Assembly (NCBI RefSeq): GCF_017874595.1
Contig: NZ_JAGILA010000001.1
Span: 1,361,297 to 1,425,296, forward strand
Reading direction: 5' to 3'
From: Sinorhizobium kostiense
GTDB taxonomy: Bacteria; Pseudomonadota; Alphaproteobacteria; Rhizobiales; Rhizobiaceae
Length of the DNA: 64,000 nucleotides
Shown one piece after another: positions 8,753-17,564 of this stretch. The translations under genes and the position numbers were made by a program. Each line of letters starts with the position of its first letter. The stretch's first letter is position 1. The notes below the pieces were generated by a model. It ran no database searches. It was not told where the DNA came from and saw nothing but the letters and a program-made list of their open reading frames with translations.

Positions 8753-8785
8753 AGCCGGCACAGCCGGTAAAGCGAGGGAACAAAC

Positions 8786-9967
8786 ATGACCCAACCAAAC
8801 CTCAAATTCTCCCTGGGGGAATATGAAGCGCGGCTCAGGAAAACGCGTCAGGCGATGGAGGACAAGGGTGTCGAACTCCTGATCGTCAGCGATCCCTCCA
8901 ACATGGCCTGGCTCACCGGCTATGACGGCTGGTCCTTCTATGTGCACCAGGCGGTGATCGTGCCGCCTTCGGGTGAGCCGATCTGGTTTGGCCGCGGCCA
9001 GGACGCCAACGGCGCCAAGCTCACCGCCTATCTCGGCCATGAGAACATCATCGGCTATCCCGATCACTATGTGCAGTCGACCGAGCGTCACCCGATGGAC
9101 TATCTCTCGGGTATCCTTGCCGATCGCGGCTGGGCTTCGCTCCGGGTCGGCGTCGAGATGGACAATTACTGGTTCTCGGCAGCCGCTTTCGCCTCGCTGC
9201 AGAAGCACCTGCCGAATGCCCGCTTCATCGACGCGACCGCGCTCGTTAACTGGCAGCGCGCTGTCAAGAGCGAGACGGAAGTCAAGTACATGCGCAACGC
9301 GGCGCGAATCGTGGAAGCCATGCATCAGCGCATCTTCGACAAGATCGAAGTGGGCATGCGCAAATGCGATCTGGTCGCCGAAATATATGATGCAGGCACG
9401 CGCGGCGTAGACGGAATCGGCGGCGACTATCCGGCGATCGTGCCCTTGCTGCCCTCGGGCGTCGAAGCCTCCGCGCCGCATCTCACCTGGGACGACCGGC
9501 CGATGAAGCGGGGCGAGGGCACCTTCTTCGAGATCGCTGGCTGCTACAATCGCTACCACGTGCCGCTTTCGCGGACCGTTTTCCTAGGCAAGCCGACCCA
9601 GGCTTTTCTCGACGCCGAGAATGCGACGCTCGAGGGCATGGCAGCCGGGCTCGAGGTCGCCAAGCCAGGCAAGGCCTGCGAGGACATTGCAAACGCCTTC
9701 TTCTCCGTTCTGAAGAAATACGGGATCGTCAAGGACAACCGCACGGGTTACCCGATCGGTCTTTCCTATCCACCGGATTGGGGCGAGCGCACCATGAGCC
9801 TGCGCCCCGGCGACAGAACGGAACTGAAGCCGGGCATGACCTTCCACTTCATGACCGGGCTCTGGCTCGAGGACATGGGCTTCGAGACAACAGAGAGCAT
9901 CCTGATTACCGAGACCGGGGTCGAATGCCTCGCCTCTGTCCCGCCCAAACTGATGGTCAAGGACTGA
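8786..9967 (+). CDS. eutD: EutD/DoeA: ectoine hydrolase (M24 creatinase fold)
   Basis: 393 residues, close to the length of the characterised DoeA/EutD. The N-terminal creatinase domain (LIVSDPSNMAWLTGYDGWSF) is followed by the pita-bread M24 domain from about residue 160. The enzyme opens the ectoine ring to N-alpha-acetyl-L-2,4-diaminobutyrate, the compound that serves as EnuR inducer in studied systems. The family is cytoplasmic and acts as a homodimer. The gene is 33 bp behind eutC and 3 bp ahead of eutE. Aminopeptidase P and prolidase are relatives, but gene order makes ectoine hydrolase the firm choice. Confidence 0.9.
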   Translation: MTQPNLKFSLGEYEARLRKTRQAMEDKGVELLIVSDPSNMAWLTGYDGWSFYVHQAVIVPPSGEPIWFGRGQDANGAKLTAYLGHENIIGYPDHYVQSTERHPMDYLSGILADRGWASLRVGVEMDNYWFSAAAFASLQKHLPNARFIDATALVNWQRAVKSETEVKYMRNAARIVEAMHQRIFDKIEVGMRKCDLVAEIYDAGTRGVDGIGGDYPAIVPLLPSGVEASAPHLTWDDRPMKRGEGTFFEIAGCYNRYHVPLSRTVFLGKPTQAFLDAENATLEGMAAGLEVAKPGKACEDIANAFFSVLKKYGIVKDNRTGYPIGLSYPPDWGERTMSLRPGDRTELKPGMTFHFMTGLWLEDMGFETTESILITETGVECLASVPPKLMVKD

Positions 9968-9970
9968 GTC

Positions 9971-10975
9971 ATGAGCGAGCAGCATTTGCGGCCGTCGCCG
10001 ATCAGCGCCACGGTAGACTTCACCGCCGACGGCGTCCAGCACGGTTTCCTGCGCCTGCCTTATAGCCGGGACGATTCCGCCTGGGGCTCCGTGATGATCC
10101 CAATCACTGTGGTCAAGAGCGGGGAGGGCCCGACAGCCCTCCTTACGGGCGGCAACCACGGCGACGAATATGAGGGGCCGATCGCGCTCTTCGACCTGGC
10201 GCGTACGCTCGCCCCTGCCGAGGTCCGCGGGAGGGTGATTATCGTGCCGGCGATGAACTATCCGGCGTTCCAGGCCGGGACGCGGACCTCGCCGATCGAC
10301 AAGGGCAATCTGAACCGCAGCTTTCCGGGCAGGCCTGACGGCACGGTAACGGAAAAAATCGCGGACTATTTCCAACGCGTTCTTCTGCCGCTGGCCGACA
10401 TCGTGCTCGACTTCCATTCCGGCGGAAAGACGCTCGATTTTCTACCCTTCTGCGCCGCCCATCTCCTTCCCGACAAGCGCCAGGAGGCCAGGGCCTTTGA
10501 GCTGGTGAAGGCCTTTGGCTCACCTTATTCGATCAAGATGCTCGAAATCGACGCCGTCGGAATGTACGACACGGCGGCAGAGGAGATGGGTAAGATCTTT
10601 ATCACCACCGAACTCGGAGGTGGCGGGTCAGCAACGGCAAAAAGCGTTGCCATCGCCAAGCGCGGGGTTTCGAACGTTCTACGGCACGCCGGGATCATCA
10701 ACGGTGAGATCGAGCCACGGCCAACAAATTGGCTTGAAATGCAGGACGCTGACTGTTTCGCCTTCGCCGAGGAGCCCGGGCTCGTGGAGTTTCTAGTCGA
10801 CCTCGGTGAAGCGGTCCAACGCGGCTCTGCGATCGCGCGAATTTATCCGACCGGGCGTACCGGCGCAGAGCCGTTCGAAGTACACGCCAGAATGAATGGG
10901 ATCCTGATCGCGCGCCATCACCCCGGGTTGATCAAGGCGGGCGATTGCTGTGCCGTGCTGGCGACACGGGTGTAG
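9971..10975 (+). CDS. eutE: EutE/DoeB: N-acetyl-diaminobutyrate deacetylase
   Basis: 334 residues of the AstE/AspA zinc deacylase family. Zinc ligands are expected at His63 and Glu66 (GGNHGDEYEGP) and at the His of DFHSGGKTLDFLP. The ELGGGGSAT segment follows the active site, and the C-terminal beta domain is typical of succinylglutamate desuccinylases. It removes acetate from N-acetyl-DABA to give L-2,4-diaminobutyrate, which then needs an aminotransferase (DoeD) not present here. It is the last gene of the ectoine operon, with no clear terminator hairpin before the convergent GntR gene. Confidence 0.9.
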   Translation: MSEQHLRPSPISATVDFTADGVQHGFLRLPYSRDDSAWGSVMIPITVVKSGEGPTALLTGGNHGDEYEGPIALFDLARTLAPAEVRGRVIIVPAMNYPAFQAGTRTSPIDKGNLNRSFPGRPDGTVTEKIADYFQRVLLPLADIVLDFHSGGKTLDFLPFCAAHLLPDKRQEARAFELVKAFGSPYSIKMLEIDAVGMYDTAAEEMGKIFITTELGGGGSATAKSVAIAKRGVSNVLRHAGIINGEIEPRPTNWLEMQDADCFAFAEEPGLVEFLVDLGEAVQRGSAIARIYPTGRTGAEPFEVHARMNGILIARHHPGLIKAGDCCAVLATRV

Positions 10976-11132
10976 ATGAGTTCATCGTAAGGACTTGGCC
11001 TGGGAACCTCCTTCGCATCGGCTCTGGCATACATATTTGTACCCAGCGCATGAGCTTTTACGGGTCCGCGACCTAGAGATTCGACGATGCACCTATCCCC
11101 GAGGCGCCGATTCGGATCGACTTGCGGGTCCA

Positions 11133-11765
11133 TCAATTCTGGCGAATGTGGCGCGTGATCGCGTCTCTTAGGGCTGCCGCGTCGCCGGCGGCGATGGCGT
11201 CGATCATCTCGTGGTGCTCGCGCGAGGATTGTTCGATGCGTGCTCGCGTCTTCCATTGCGCCACCGGGGCGGAGGAGGTGCGCTGGCGGATCTCGGTAAC
11301 GAGATTGACGAGTTCCTCGTTTCCGCAGAGCGAAAGCAGCCGGTGGTGAAAGGTGAGGTTGGCCTCATAGAGTTGGATCGGCGTTCCCTCGAGGATCATG
11401 CGGTCGAAGCGGGAGGCGAGACTGCGCAACGCCTGAATGTCCAAAGAGGACGCGTTCGCTACGACCTTGTCCGCCACGCCGGTCTCCAGCAGGACGCGAA
11501 TCTCGCTGATCTCTGCAGCCTGGCGGCCGTCCGGTTCGAAGACGTGGTAACCGCGATTTGGCACGTGCTCGACAAGGCGCCGCTGGGCAAGCCGATCGAG
11601 CGCGCGGCGCACTTCCGGTCGCGTGCACTGATAGCGCCGTTCGAGATCGATCTGCTTCAGCCATGATCCGGGTGCGAGCACGCCGGTCTGGATGTCGTTC
11701 AGAATAAGGTCGGTGACGTCGACCGCCGTGGCAGCGTTCTCTCCCCGCGGTTTCAGCTTGTTCAT
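11133..11765 (-). CDS. GntR/FadR-family transcriptional regulator
   Basis: 210 residues from the ATG at 11765, which has a near-perfect GGAGGG ribosome binding site 5 bases upstream; the frame continues upstream to 12113 but without family similarity. A winged helix-turn-helix (residues about 15-80, ILNDIQTGVLAPGSWLKQID, TRPEVRRALDRLAQRRLVEH, NRGYHV) is followed by an all-helical FCD effector domain with histidine-rich metal-ligand positions (LTFHHRLLS, SREHHEMIDAI). It is divergent from the M20-M28-ABC operon across a 222-bp gap with a perfect palindrome, so it most likely represses that operon and responds to its carboxylate substrate or product. The ligand is unknown. Confidence 0.85.
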   Translation of the reverse strand: MNKLKPRGENAATAVDVTDLILNDIQTGVLAPGSWLKQIDLERRYQCTRPEVRRALDRLAQRRLVEHVPNRGYHVFEPDGRQAAEISEIRVLLETGVADKVVANASSLDIQALRSLASRFDRMILEGTPIQLYEANLTFHHRLLSLCGNEELVNLVTEIRQRTSSAPVAQWKTRARIEQSSREHHEMIDAIAAGDAAALRDAITRHIRQN

Positions 11766-11941
11766 GTACCCTCCTTTGGATCTTCGATCATTCTGCCATT
11801 GCCCGCGGCCACACAAGGTGGGACCTCGTGAAGCCGTGGAAAATGGGGCGCGAGGCGTGTGGATAAACCACTCTTGCTCTCGTCCACGTACCCGACCCAA
11901 AACGCCATTGATGTCACTTGCGCAATTCAAAATGTTATCAT

Positions 11942-11957
11942 AAATTGGCGCCAATTT
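11942..11957. promoter_or_regulatory. perfect 16-bp palindrome, candidate operator
   Basis: AAATTGGC followed directly by GCCAATTT, centred at 11949/11950 and 31 bp before the M20 gene start. It is embedded in the only AT-rich part of the gap between the divergent GntR gene and the operon. Its position between the likely promoter and the start codon suits a repressor site. It does not match the common FadR-subfamily consensus, so the GntR link is an inference. Confidence 0.5.
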
Positions 11958-11987
11958 TAGTACCATTAACGGGAAAGCCAGTAAACG

Positions 11988-13412
11988 ATGAAAAATTCGG
12001 ACGCCCTGTGGGATCTCGTCGAGCGCAAGCGTGAGGCTTTCTTTTCGTTGAGCGACCGCGTGTGGGATACGCCCGAGACCAATTATGAGGAATACCGCTC
12101 GTCGGCCGAGCATGCGGCCACGCTGGAGGCGGAAGGCTTCCGTGTCTCAAAGGGACTTGCCGGCATGCCGACGGCCCTGATGGGGGAAGCGGGTGAGGGC
12201 GGCCCGGTCATCGCTATTCTCGGCGAGTTCGATGCGCTCCCCGGCCTCAGCCAGGAGGCAGGCATAGCGGAAGAACGGCCGCTCATCCCGGGCGGCAACG
12301 GCCACGGTTGCGGGCATAATCTGCTCGGTGCGGGCTCGATGATGGCCGCGACCGCGGTCAAGGATTATCTCGAAACCAACGGCATCAGAGGGCGGATCCG
12401 CTATTACGGCTGCCCGGCCGAGGAGGGCGGTTCCTCCAAGGGCTTCATGGTGCGCGCCGGCGTCTTCGACGATGTCGACATCGCAATTTCCTGGCATCCG
12501 GCGCCCTTTGCCGGCGTCAACAACCCGATCTCGCTTGCCTGCAACGAGATCAATTTCCATTTCAGCGGCCGCGCTTCGCACGCTTCCGCCTCGCCGCATC
12601 TCGGCCGCAGTGCGCTCGATGCGGTGGAACTGATGAATGTCGGGGCGAACTATTTGCGGGAGCACATGCCGTCGACCGCCCGCATCCATTACGCCGTTAC
12701 CGACACGGGCGGCCATGCGCCGAATGTGGTGCAGGCGCGCGCGACGGTGCGCTATCTGATCCGGGCGCGCAGCCTGCCGGAACTCATCGATCTTCTCGGG
12801 CGCGTCAAGAATGTGGCCGAAGGGGCGGCGCTGATGACGGGAACGGCCGTGCGCAGCGAAATCGTCAGCGGCGACGCCAATCTTATCGGCAACACGCCCC
12901 TGGAAGCGCTGATGCATTCGCATCTCGAGCGCCTGGGGCCACCCGTGTTCAACGACGCCGACCGGGACACCGCCGCAAAATTCCAGGAGACGTTCAGCGC
13001 CGACGACATCGCCGCCTCCTTCGAACGGTTCGGTCTCAAGCTGCGCAAAGGTGTTGCGCTCTGCGACACGATCTTCCCGCCGGCGAGCGGCAACGGCACG
13101 CTTGTCGGCTCCACGGATGTCGGCACGGTGAGCTGGGTCGTGCCGACCGTCCAGATGCGCGGCGCCACCTACGCGATCGGCACGCCCGGGCACTCCTGGC
13201 AGCTTGTGGCTCAAGGCAAGCTGGCCGCCGCACACAAGGGCATGGAACACGCGGCAAAGGTCATGGCGAGCACGGCGCTCGAGCTGTTCCTCAAGCCTGA
13301 GCTCATCGCCGCCGCCAAGGCCGACCATGCGGCGCGGCTCAAGGGCACGCCGTTTGTCAATCCGATCCCCGACGATGTCGAACCGCCGCTACCGGAGAGG
13401 CGCGATGGCTAG
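11988..13412 (+). CDS. M20-family amidohydrolase, AbgB-like
   Basis: 474 residues, the length of AbgB-type M20 peptidases (p-aminobenzoyl-glutamate hydrolase subunit B). Metal-site motifs are GEFDALPG (about residue 79), GHGCGHNL with His106 and His110, CPAEEGG with the catalytic Glu145 and Glu146, and WHPAP (about residue 170). The lid/dimerisation domain (SGRASHASASPHLGRSALDAV) follows. No signal peptide, so cytoplasmic. The enzyme should cleave an amide or peptide bond of an N-acylated amino acid brought in by the downstream transporter. The substrate is not deducible; AbgB itself acts with AbgA, which is absent, so p-aminobenzoyl-glutamate is not the default choice. Confidence 0.85.
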   Translation: MKNSDALWDLVERKREAFFSLSDRVWDTPETNYEEYRSSAEHAATLEAEGFRVSKGLAGMPTALMGEAGEGGPVIAILGEFDALPGLSQEAGIAEERPLIPGGNGHGCGHNLLGAGSMMAATAVKDYLETNGIRGRIRYYGCPAEEGGSSKGFMVRAGVFDDVDIAISWHPAPFAGVNNPISLACNEINFHFSGRASHASASPHLGRSALDAVELMNVGANYLREHMPSTARIHYAVTDTGGHAPNVVQARATVRYLIRARSLPELIDLLGRVKNVAEGAALMTGTAVRSEIVSGDANLIGNTPLEALMHSHLERLGPPVFNDADRDTAAKFQETFSADDIAASFERFGLKLRKGVALCDTIFPPASGNGTLVGSTDVGTVSWVVPTVQMRGATYAIGTPGHSWQLVAQGKLAAAHKGMEHAAKVMASTALELFLKPELIAAAKADHAARLKGTPFVNPIPDDVEPPLPERRDG

Positions 13413-15096
13413 CTTCACGCTTCAACCGCATCGCCATCGCCTGGCCTCCCATATCAAGGAGTTCAGTCGGCGCATCAAGCTTTCGGGAACGCCGGAAGAA
13501 CTGGAGAGCTTCCGTTATCTCGAGCGCGAGATGGCGTCCTACGGATACCGCACGGAGCTTCTCGTCCACGACGCCTATATCAGCCTTCCGGAGCGTGCGC
13601 GCGTCGATGCTAACGGCGAAAGCCTGCGCTGCATCACGCATTCGATGTCGGCCTCGACATCCGGCGACGGCATCACCGCGTCCCTTGTCGATGTCGGCGA
13701 GGGCGACGAGGCGTCGTTCGCAAGAGCCGACGTCAAGGGCAGGATCGTGCTTGTCGACGGGATCGCCACGGAAGAAATTGCCGCGCTTGCCAGCGCATAC
13801 GGCGCGGCTGGCCAGCTTCATGTCAGCCCGAACGAACATCTCTACGAGATGTGTGTTTCGCCTGTCTGGGGCAGTCCCTCGCAATACACGCGATCATTGC
13901 TTCCGACCACCGTCGTCTGTTCGATCACGCGTGGAGACGGCGCAAGGCTGAGGGCCCAATGCATGGCGGGGGCGGATGTGCGGGTCTCGCTGTGGGCTCA
14001 GGTTGACACCGGCTGGCGGAAGACGCCGATCCTTGTTGCCGAACTGCCGGCGGAAGAGGAAACGGGTGACGAGGCGCCCTTCGTGCTGCTTTCGGGTCAT
14101 CACGATACCTGGCACTACGGCGTGATGGACAATGGCGGCGCCAACGCCACCATGCTTGAGGCGGCACGGCTGCTGGCCGAGCGGCGCAGCCTTTGGAAAC
14201 AGGGTCTACGGGTCTGCTTCTGGTCAGGCCACTCCCATGGCCGCTATTCCGGCTCGACCTGGTATGCGGACGAATATTGGGACGAGCTCGAGCGGCGCTG
14301 CGTCGCCCATGTGAACGTCGACTCGACGGGCGGCGCTGGGGCGAGCGTGCTTACGAATTCGGCCGTCACCGACGAACTGAAGTCCGTCGCCGCTGAGGCG
14401 GTCGAAGCCGTAAGCCGCCAACCGCATGCCGGCCGCCGTCACGGCCGGGCCGCAGACCAGTCGTTCTGGGGTATCGGCATACCGTCGATGTTCGGCAGCC
14501 TCAGCCATCAGCCGCCCGGTCCGGTCAAAATGCCGACCGCGCTCGGCTGGTGGTGGCACACGCGGCACGACACGGCTGAACGCATCGACCTCGACAATCT
14601 GCGGCGCGACACATCGATTGTGCTTCGCGTGCTGTGGCGCCTGCTGACGGCTCCCGTGCTGCCGCTCGACTACGCCGCCTTCGCGACCTCGATGAGGGAA
14701 GAACTCCTTGGCATTCAGGACCGGCTCGGCGACCGGATGGACATATCCGGCCTCATTGCGCGTCTCGATGCACTCGAACGGGCAGCGCAGGTGGTGAACA
14801 GGAGTGCAAGCCGAGCCGAGGGTGATGTGGCGCGCGCGATCAATCGCGCTCTGATGCGCGCCTCGCGTCTGCTCGTGCCGCTTAACTATACGAGCGGAAA
14901 TCGATTCAGACACGACAGCGCCCTGCCGCATCCGGCCTGGCCGGCGCTCGAGGGCCTGCGCGAGCTTGCGAGGCTTCCGCAAGGCTCACCCGATCTGCCG
15001 TTCTATGCGGTGCACGCCAGACAGTGCCGGAACCTTGTCGCCCATGCATTGCGCGAAGCGCACGAGGTCCTGGCTGCCATCGCGGCGGCGCGGTGA
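13405..15096 (+). CDS. M28-like zinc peptidase with altered catalytic motif
   Basis: 563 residues from the ATG at 13405, overlapping the M20 gene by 8 bases. Residues about 80-200 resemble a protease-associated (PA) insert; the M28 core begins near residue 205. Visible zinc-site residues are His232-His233-Asp234 (SGHHDTWHYGVMDNGGAN), Asp242, Asp306 (VNVDSTGG) and the late His in WWHTRHDTAERID. The segment that carries the catalytic Glu-Glu in M28 enzymes (W-D-A-E-E-F-G in glutamate carboxypeptidase II) reads WSGHSHG at 273-279, so both Glu are replaced. No signal peptide is seen. A role in processing the imported substrate with the M20 enzyme is inferred; whether it is a peptidase at all is open. 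Confidence 0.75.
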   Translation: MASFTLQPHRHRLASHIKEFSRRIKLSGTPEELESFRYLEREMASYGYRTELLVHDAYISLPERARVDANGESLRCITHSMSASTSGDGITASLVDVGEGDEASFARADVKGRIVLVDGIATEEIAALASAYGAAGQLHVSPNEHLYEMCVSPVWGSPSQYTRSLLPTTVVCSITRGDGARLRAQCMAGADVRVSLWAQVDTGWRKTPILVAELPAEEETGDEAPFVLLSGHHDTWHYGVMDNGGANATMLEAARLLAERRSLWKQGLRVCFWSGHSHGRYSGSTWYADEYWDELERRCVAHVNVDSTGGAGASVLTNSAVTDELKSVAAEAVEAVSRQPHAGRRHGRAADQSFWGIGIPSMFGSLSHQPPGPVKMPTALGWWWHTRHDTAERIDLDNLRRDTSIVLRVLWRLLTAPVLPLDYAAFATSMREELLGIQDRLGDRMDISGLIARLDALERAAQVVNRSASRAEGDVARAINRALMRASRLLVPLNYTSGNRFRHDSALPHPAWPALEGLRELARLPQGSPDLPFYAVHARQCRNLVAHALREAHEVLAAIAAAR

Positions 15097-15163
15097 GGGC
15101 GCACCCGACTATCAGCAAACCGGCCAGAAGAATGAAGGCCGGCAACAACGAAGGGAACAGAAG

Positions 15164-16009
15164 ATGAAACGAAGCAGATTTGTTGCAGCCGTGCTTATGG
15201 CCGGTCTTTCGCTCAGCGCGTCGGCCGTTGTCGCAAAGGACTGGACCAAGGTGCGGGTTGGCATCGAGGGCGCCTTCCCGCCGTGGAACGCGCTTGATTC
15301 CAAAGGTGAGCTTGCGGGTTTCGATGTCGATCTCATCAAGGATCTCTGCACGCGCGCGAAGGTGGAATGCGAGCTCATGACCGGCGAGTGGACGAGTCTC
15401 ATCCCCAGCCTCAATGCCGGCAAATTCGACCTGATCATGACGCTCGGGATCAACGAGAAGCGCAAGCAGGTCGTCGATTTCACCGTCCCCTATGCGAGCG
15501 GCGTCGCGACCTTCCTGGTCGCCAAGGACGGCCCGGTGCCGGAGCTGCCGATGACCGGTGAAAGACTCAATCTCAACGACAACGAAAAGGCCGATCCCGT
15601 CATGAAGACGATCGGCGAAACCCTCTCTGGCAAGTCGGTCGGTGTGGTGCAGGCCACGAGCCAGGAGCAGCTCATCAAGGCTTACTTCGGAGACACCGTC
15701 ACGGTGCGCACCTACAAGACCTCCGGCGAACGCGATCTCGATCTGAAGGCCGGCCGGATTGACGCTGGCTTCGACAGCGGCGTCTACGGAACGTCGATTC
15801 TCGCCAAGCCCGGCAACGAAGATCTCGCCATGACCGGGCCGCTAGTCAAGGGAGCGATGCTGGCGACTGAGGTCGCCATGGGCATGCGCAAGGGCGAGAC
15901 GGAGCTGAAGGAGAAGTTCGATGCCGCCATCAAATCGGCTGCGAATGATGGGGTCATTCGATCGCTTTCCGAGAAATGGAGCAAGCTCAACCTGACCCCG
16001 TCTTTCTAA
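15164..16009 (+). CDS. periplasmic polar amino-acid-type binding protein (first of two)
   Basis: 281 residues with a signal peptide (MKRSRFVAAVLMAGLSLSAS, cleavage near VVA/KDW). The mature protein is a family 3 solute-binding protein of the lysine/arginine/ornithine/histidine type (VRVGIEGAFPPWNALDSKGE, then LIPSLNAGKFDLIM). AAGGGA precedes the ATG at 15164; the upstream open frame overlaps the M28 gene. It differs clearly from the second binding protein at 18412, so the transporter probably has two ligands or two affinity states. A stem-loop follows. Confidence 0.85.
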   Translation: MKRSRFVAAVLMAGLSLSASAVVAKDWTKVRVGIEGAFPPWNALDSKGELAGFDVDLIKDLCTRAKVECELMTGEWTSLIPSLNAGKFDLIMTLGINEKRKQVVDFTVPYASGVATFLVAKDGPVPELPMTGERLNLNDNEKADPVMKTIGETLSGKSVGVVQATSQEQLIKAYFGDTVTVRTYKTSGERDLDLKAGRIDAGFDSGVYGTSILAKPGNEDLAMTGPLVKGAMLATEVAMGMRKGETELKEKFDAAIKSAANDGVIRSLSEKWSKLNLTPSF

Positions 16010-16018
16010 CAGAGAAGA

Positions 16019-16047
16019 GGCGGGCGGGCGCACCTTAAGAGCCCGCC
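16019..16047 (+). repeat. stem-loop after the first binding-protein gene
   Basis: GGCGGGC (16019-16025) pairs with GCCCGCC (16041-16047) over a 15-base loop, 10 bases after the binding-protein stop. There is no T-run. As with the ehuB-ehuC hairpin, mRNA stabilisation of the upstream gene is the likely role. Confidence 0.5.
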
Positions 16048-16122
16048 GGCCCCGCAAAGCGGATTGCCAGTCATGAACAGCCACGTAATCAGCGGGCGCT
16101 CCGGCAGAGGAACAACCTCCCC

Positions 16123-16842
16123 ATGAACAGCCCCGGTTTCCTCGACATCGTCAGCTTTGGGCCTGACGGCTGGGGCCATGTGCTCGCCGCAGGCGCGTGG
16201 ATGACGATCCTCATTGCGCTCGCAGGTATTGCGATCGGCAGCGTCATCGGCACCTTCGGCGCCTGGGCAAAGATTTCCGGCGGTCCGGTTCCCCGCGCGA
16301 TTGCCGAAGCCTATACGACCATCCTGCGCGGGATACCCGACCTGCTCGTCATCTATCTTTTCTATTTCGGCGGCAGCGCCGTTGTGACGGCTGTCGGGCA
16401 GTTCTTCGGAGCCGAAGGCTTCGTCAGTTTCCCGGGCTTCGTCGCCGGCGCGCTCGCCGTCGGCGTGACGTCGGGCGCGCAGCAGACCGAAGTCTTCCGC
16501 GGCGCGTTTCGCGCGGTTCATCCCGGCGAGCTCGAGGCGGCGACTGCCTGTGGTATGGGGCGGGTGCTCCGATTCCGCCGCATCACCGCGCCGCTGACGC
16601 TGCGCCACGCGCTGCCGGGGCTGGGCAATGTCTGGCAGGTGGTGCTGAAGGAATCCGCGCTCGTTTCGGTTACCGGCGTGGTCGAACTGTTGCGGCAGGC
16701 GCAGATTGGCGCCGGGTCGACCAGCCTGCCCTTCGATTTCTATTTCGTTGCCGCGATGATCTATCTCGCGATCTCGACCGTTTCGGGCGCGTTCCTGAAT
16801 GCCTCGGAGCACTGGTTCTCACGCGGCGTCAGGAGGGGCTGA
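16123..16842 (+). CDS. polar amino-acid ABC transporter permease (HisQ-like)
   Basis: 239 residues with about five membrane segments. The conserved TTILRGIPDLLVIYLFYFGG motif and the EAA loop (ELEATAACGMGRVLRFRRI, read as LEAATACGMGRVLR) are present. This type resembles HisQ/ArtQ subunits. The stop overlaps the start of the next permease (TGATG), so the two subunits are made together. It should pair with the downstream permease and the ATPase at 17561 to import the ligand of the two binding proteins. Confidence 0.85.
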   Translation: MNSPGFLDIVSFGPDGWGHVLAAGAWMTILIALAGIAIGSVIGTFGAWAKISGGPVPRAIAEAYTTILRGIPDLLVIYLFYFGGSAVVTAVGQFFGAEGFVSFPGFVAGALAVGVTSGAQQTEVFRGAFRAVHPGELEAATACGMGRVLRFRRITAPLTLRHALPGLGNVWQVVLKESALVSVTGVVELLRQAQIGAGSTSLPFDFYFVAAMIYLAISTVSGAFLNASEHWFSRGVRRG

Positions 16843-17564
16843 TGGATATCGCCTTTGCCTCCGAAACCCTGATGAGCCTTCTTTCGGCACTGCCGCTGAC
16901 GCTCGAGCTGGCGGTGACGGCAATCGCGCTCGGTTCGGTGGTAGCTCTTGCTCTTGCGCTTGCCCGCCTCTCGGGCATCCTCGTATTGGACTGGTTTGCA
17001 CGCGCTTATGTATTCGTCTTTCGCGGAACGCCGCTGCTCGTCCAGATATTCCTGATCTATTACGGGCTCAGCCAATTCGCAGCCGTCAGGCACAGCATCT
17101 TCTGGCCGATATTGCGCGAGCCCTATTGGTGCGCAGTGCTGGCGCTGATGCTGAATACGGCGGCCTATGCCAGCGAGATCATCCGTGGCGGCCTGCTGTC
17201 GGTGCCGCACGGCCAGGTCGAAGCGGCGCGCGCCTGCGGCATGCCGCGCTTCATGATCTTCCGCCGCATCGTCATGCCGCTCGCAATCCGCCAGGCACTG
17301 CCCGGCTACGGCAATGAGATGATCTCGATGGTCAAGGCGACGTCGCTTGCGTCGATCATCACTCTGATGGAGATCACCGGCGTCGCCGCGCGGATCATTT
17401 CGGAGAGCTACCGGGTGATCGAGGTCTTCGTCGTTGCCGGGGCGATCTATCTCGCCATCAATTTCCTTTTGACCAGGCTCATCGCCTTCATCGAGTACCG
17501 GCTGACTCCGCATCAGCGCCAGCCGCTGGCGATCCACGGCGAACTGAAGGGAGAAGCACATTGA
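16842..17564 (+). CDS. polar amino-acid ABC transporter permease (HisM-like)
   Basis: 240 residues from the ATG at 16842, preceded by AGGAGGGG. Membrane segments start at about residue 15, [18 protein letters not shown] is the family motif and the EAA loop is [19 protein letters not shown]. The long upstream open frame reads through the first permease in another frame and is not coding. It overlaps the ATPase gene start by 4 bases. HisM/ArtM-like. Confidence 0.85.
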   Translation: MDIAFASETLMSLLSALPLTLELAVTAIALGSVVALALALARLSGILVLDWFARAYVFVFRGTPLLVQIFLIYYGLSQFAAVRHSIFWPILREPYWCAVLALMLNTAAYASEIIRGGLLSVPHGQVEAARACGMPRFMIFRRIVMPLAIRQALPGYGNEMISMVKATSLASIITLMEITGVAARIISESYRVIEVFVVAGAIYLAINFLLTRLIAFIEYRLTPHQRQPLAIHGELKGEAH

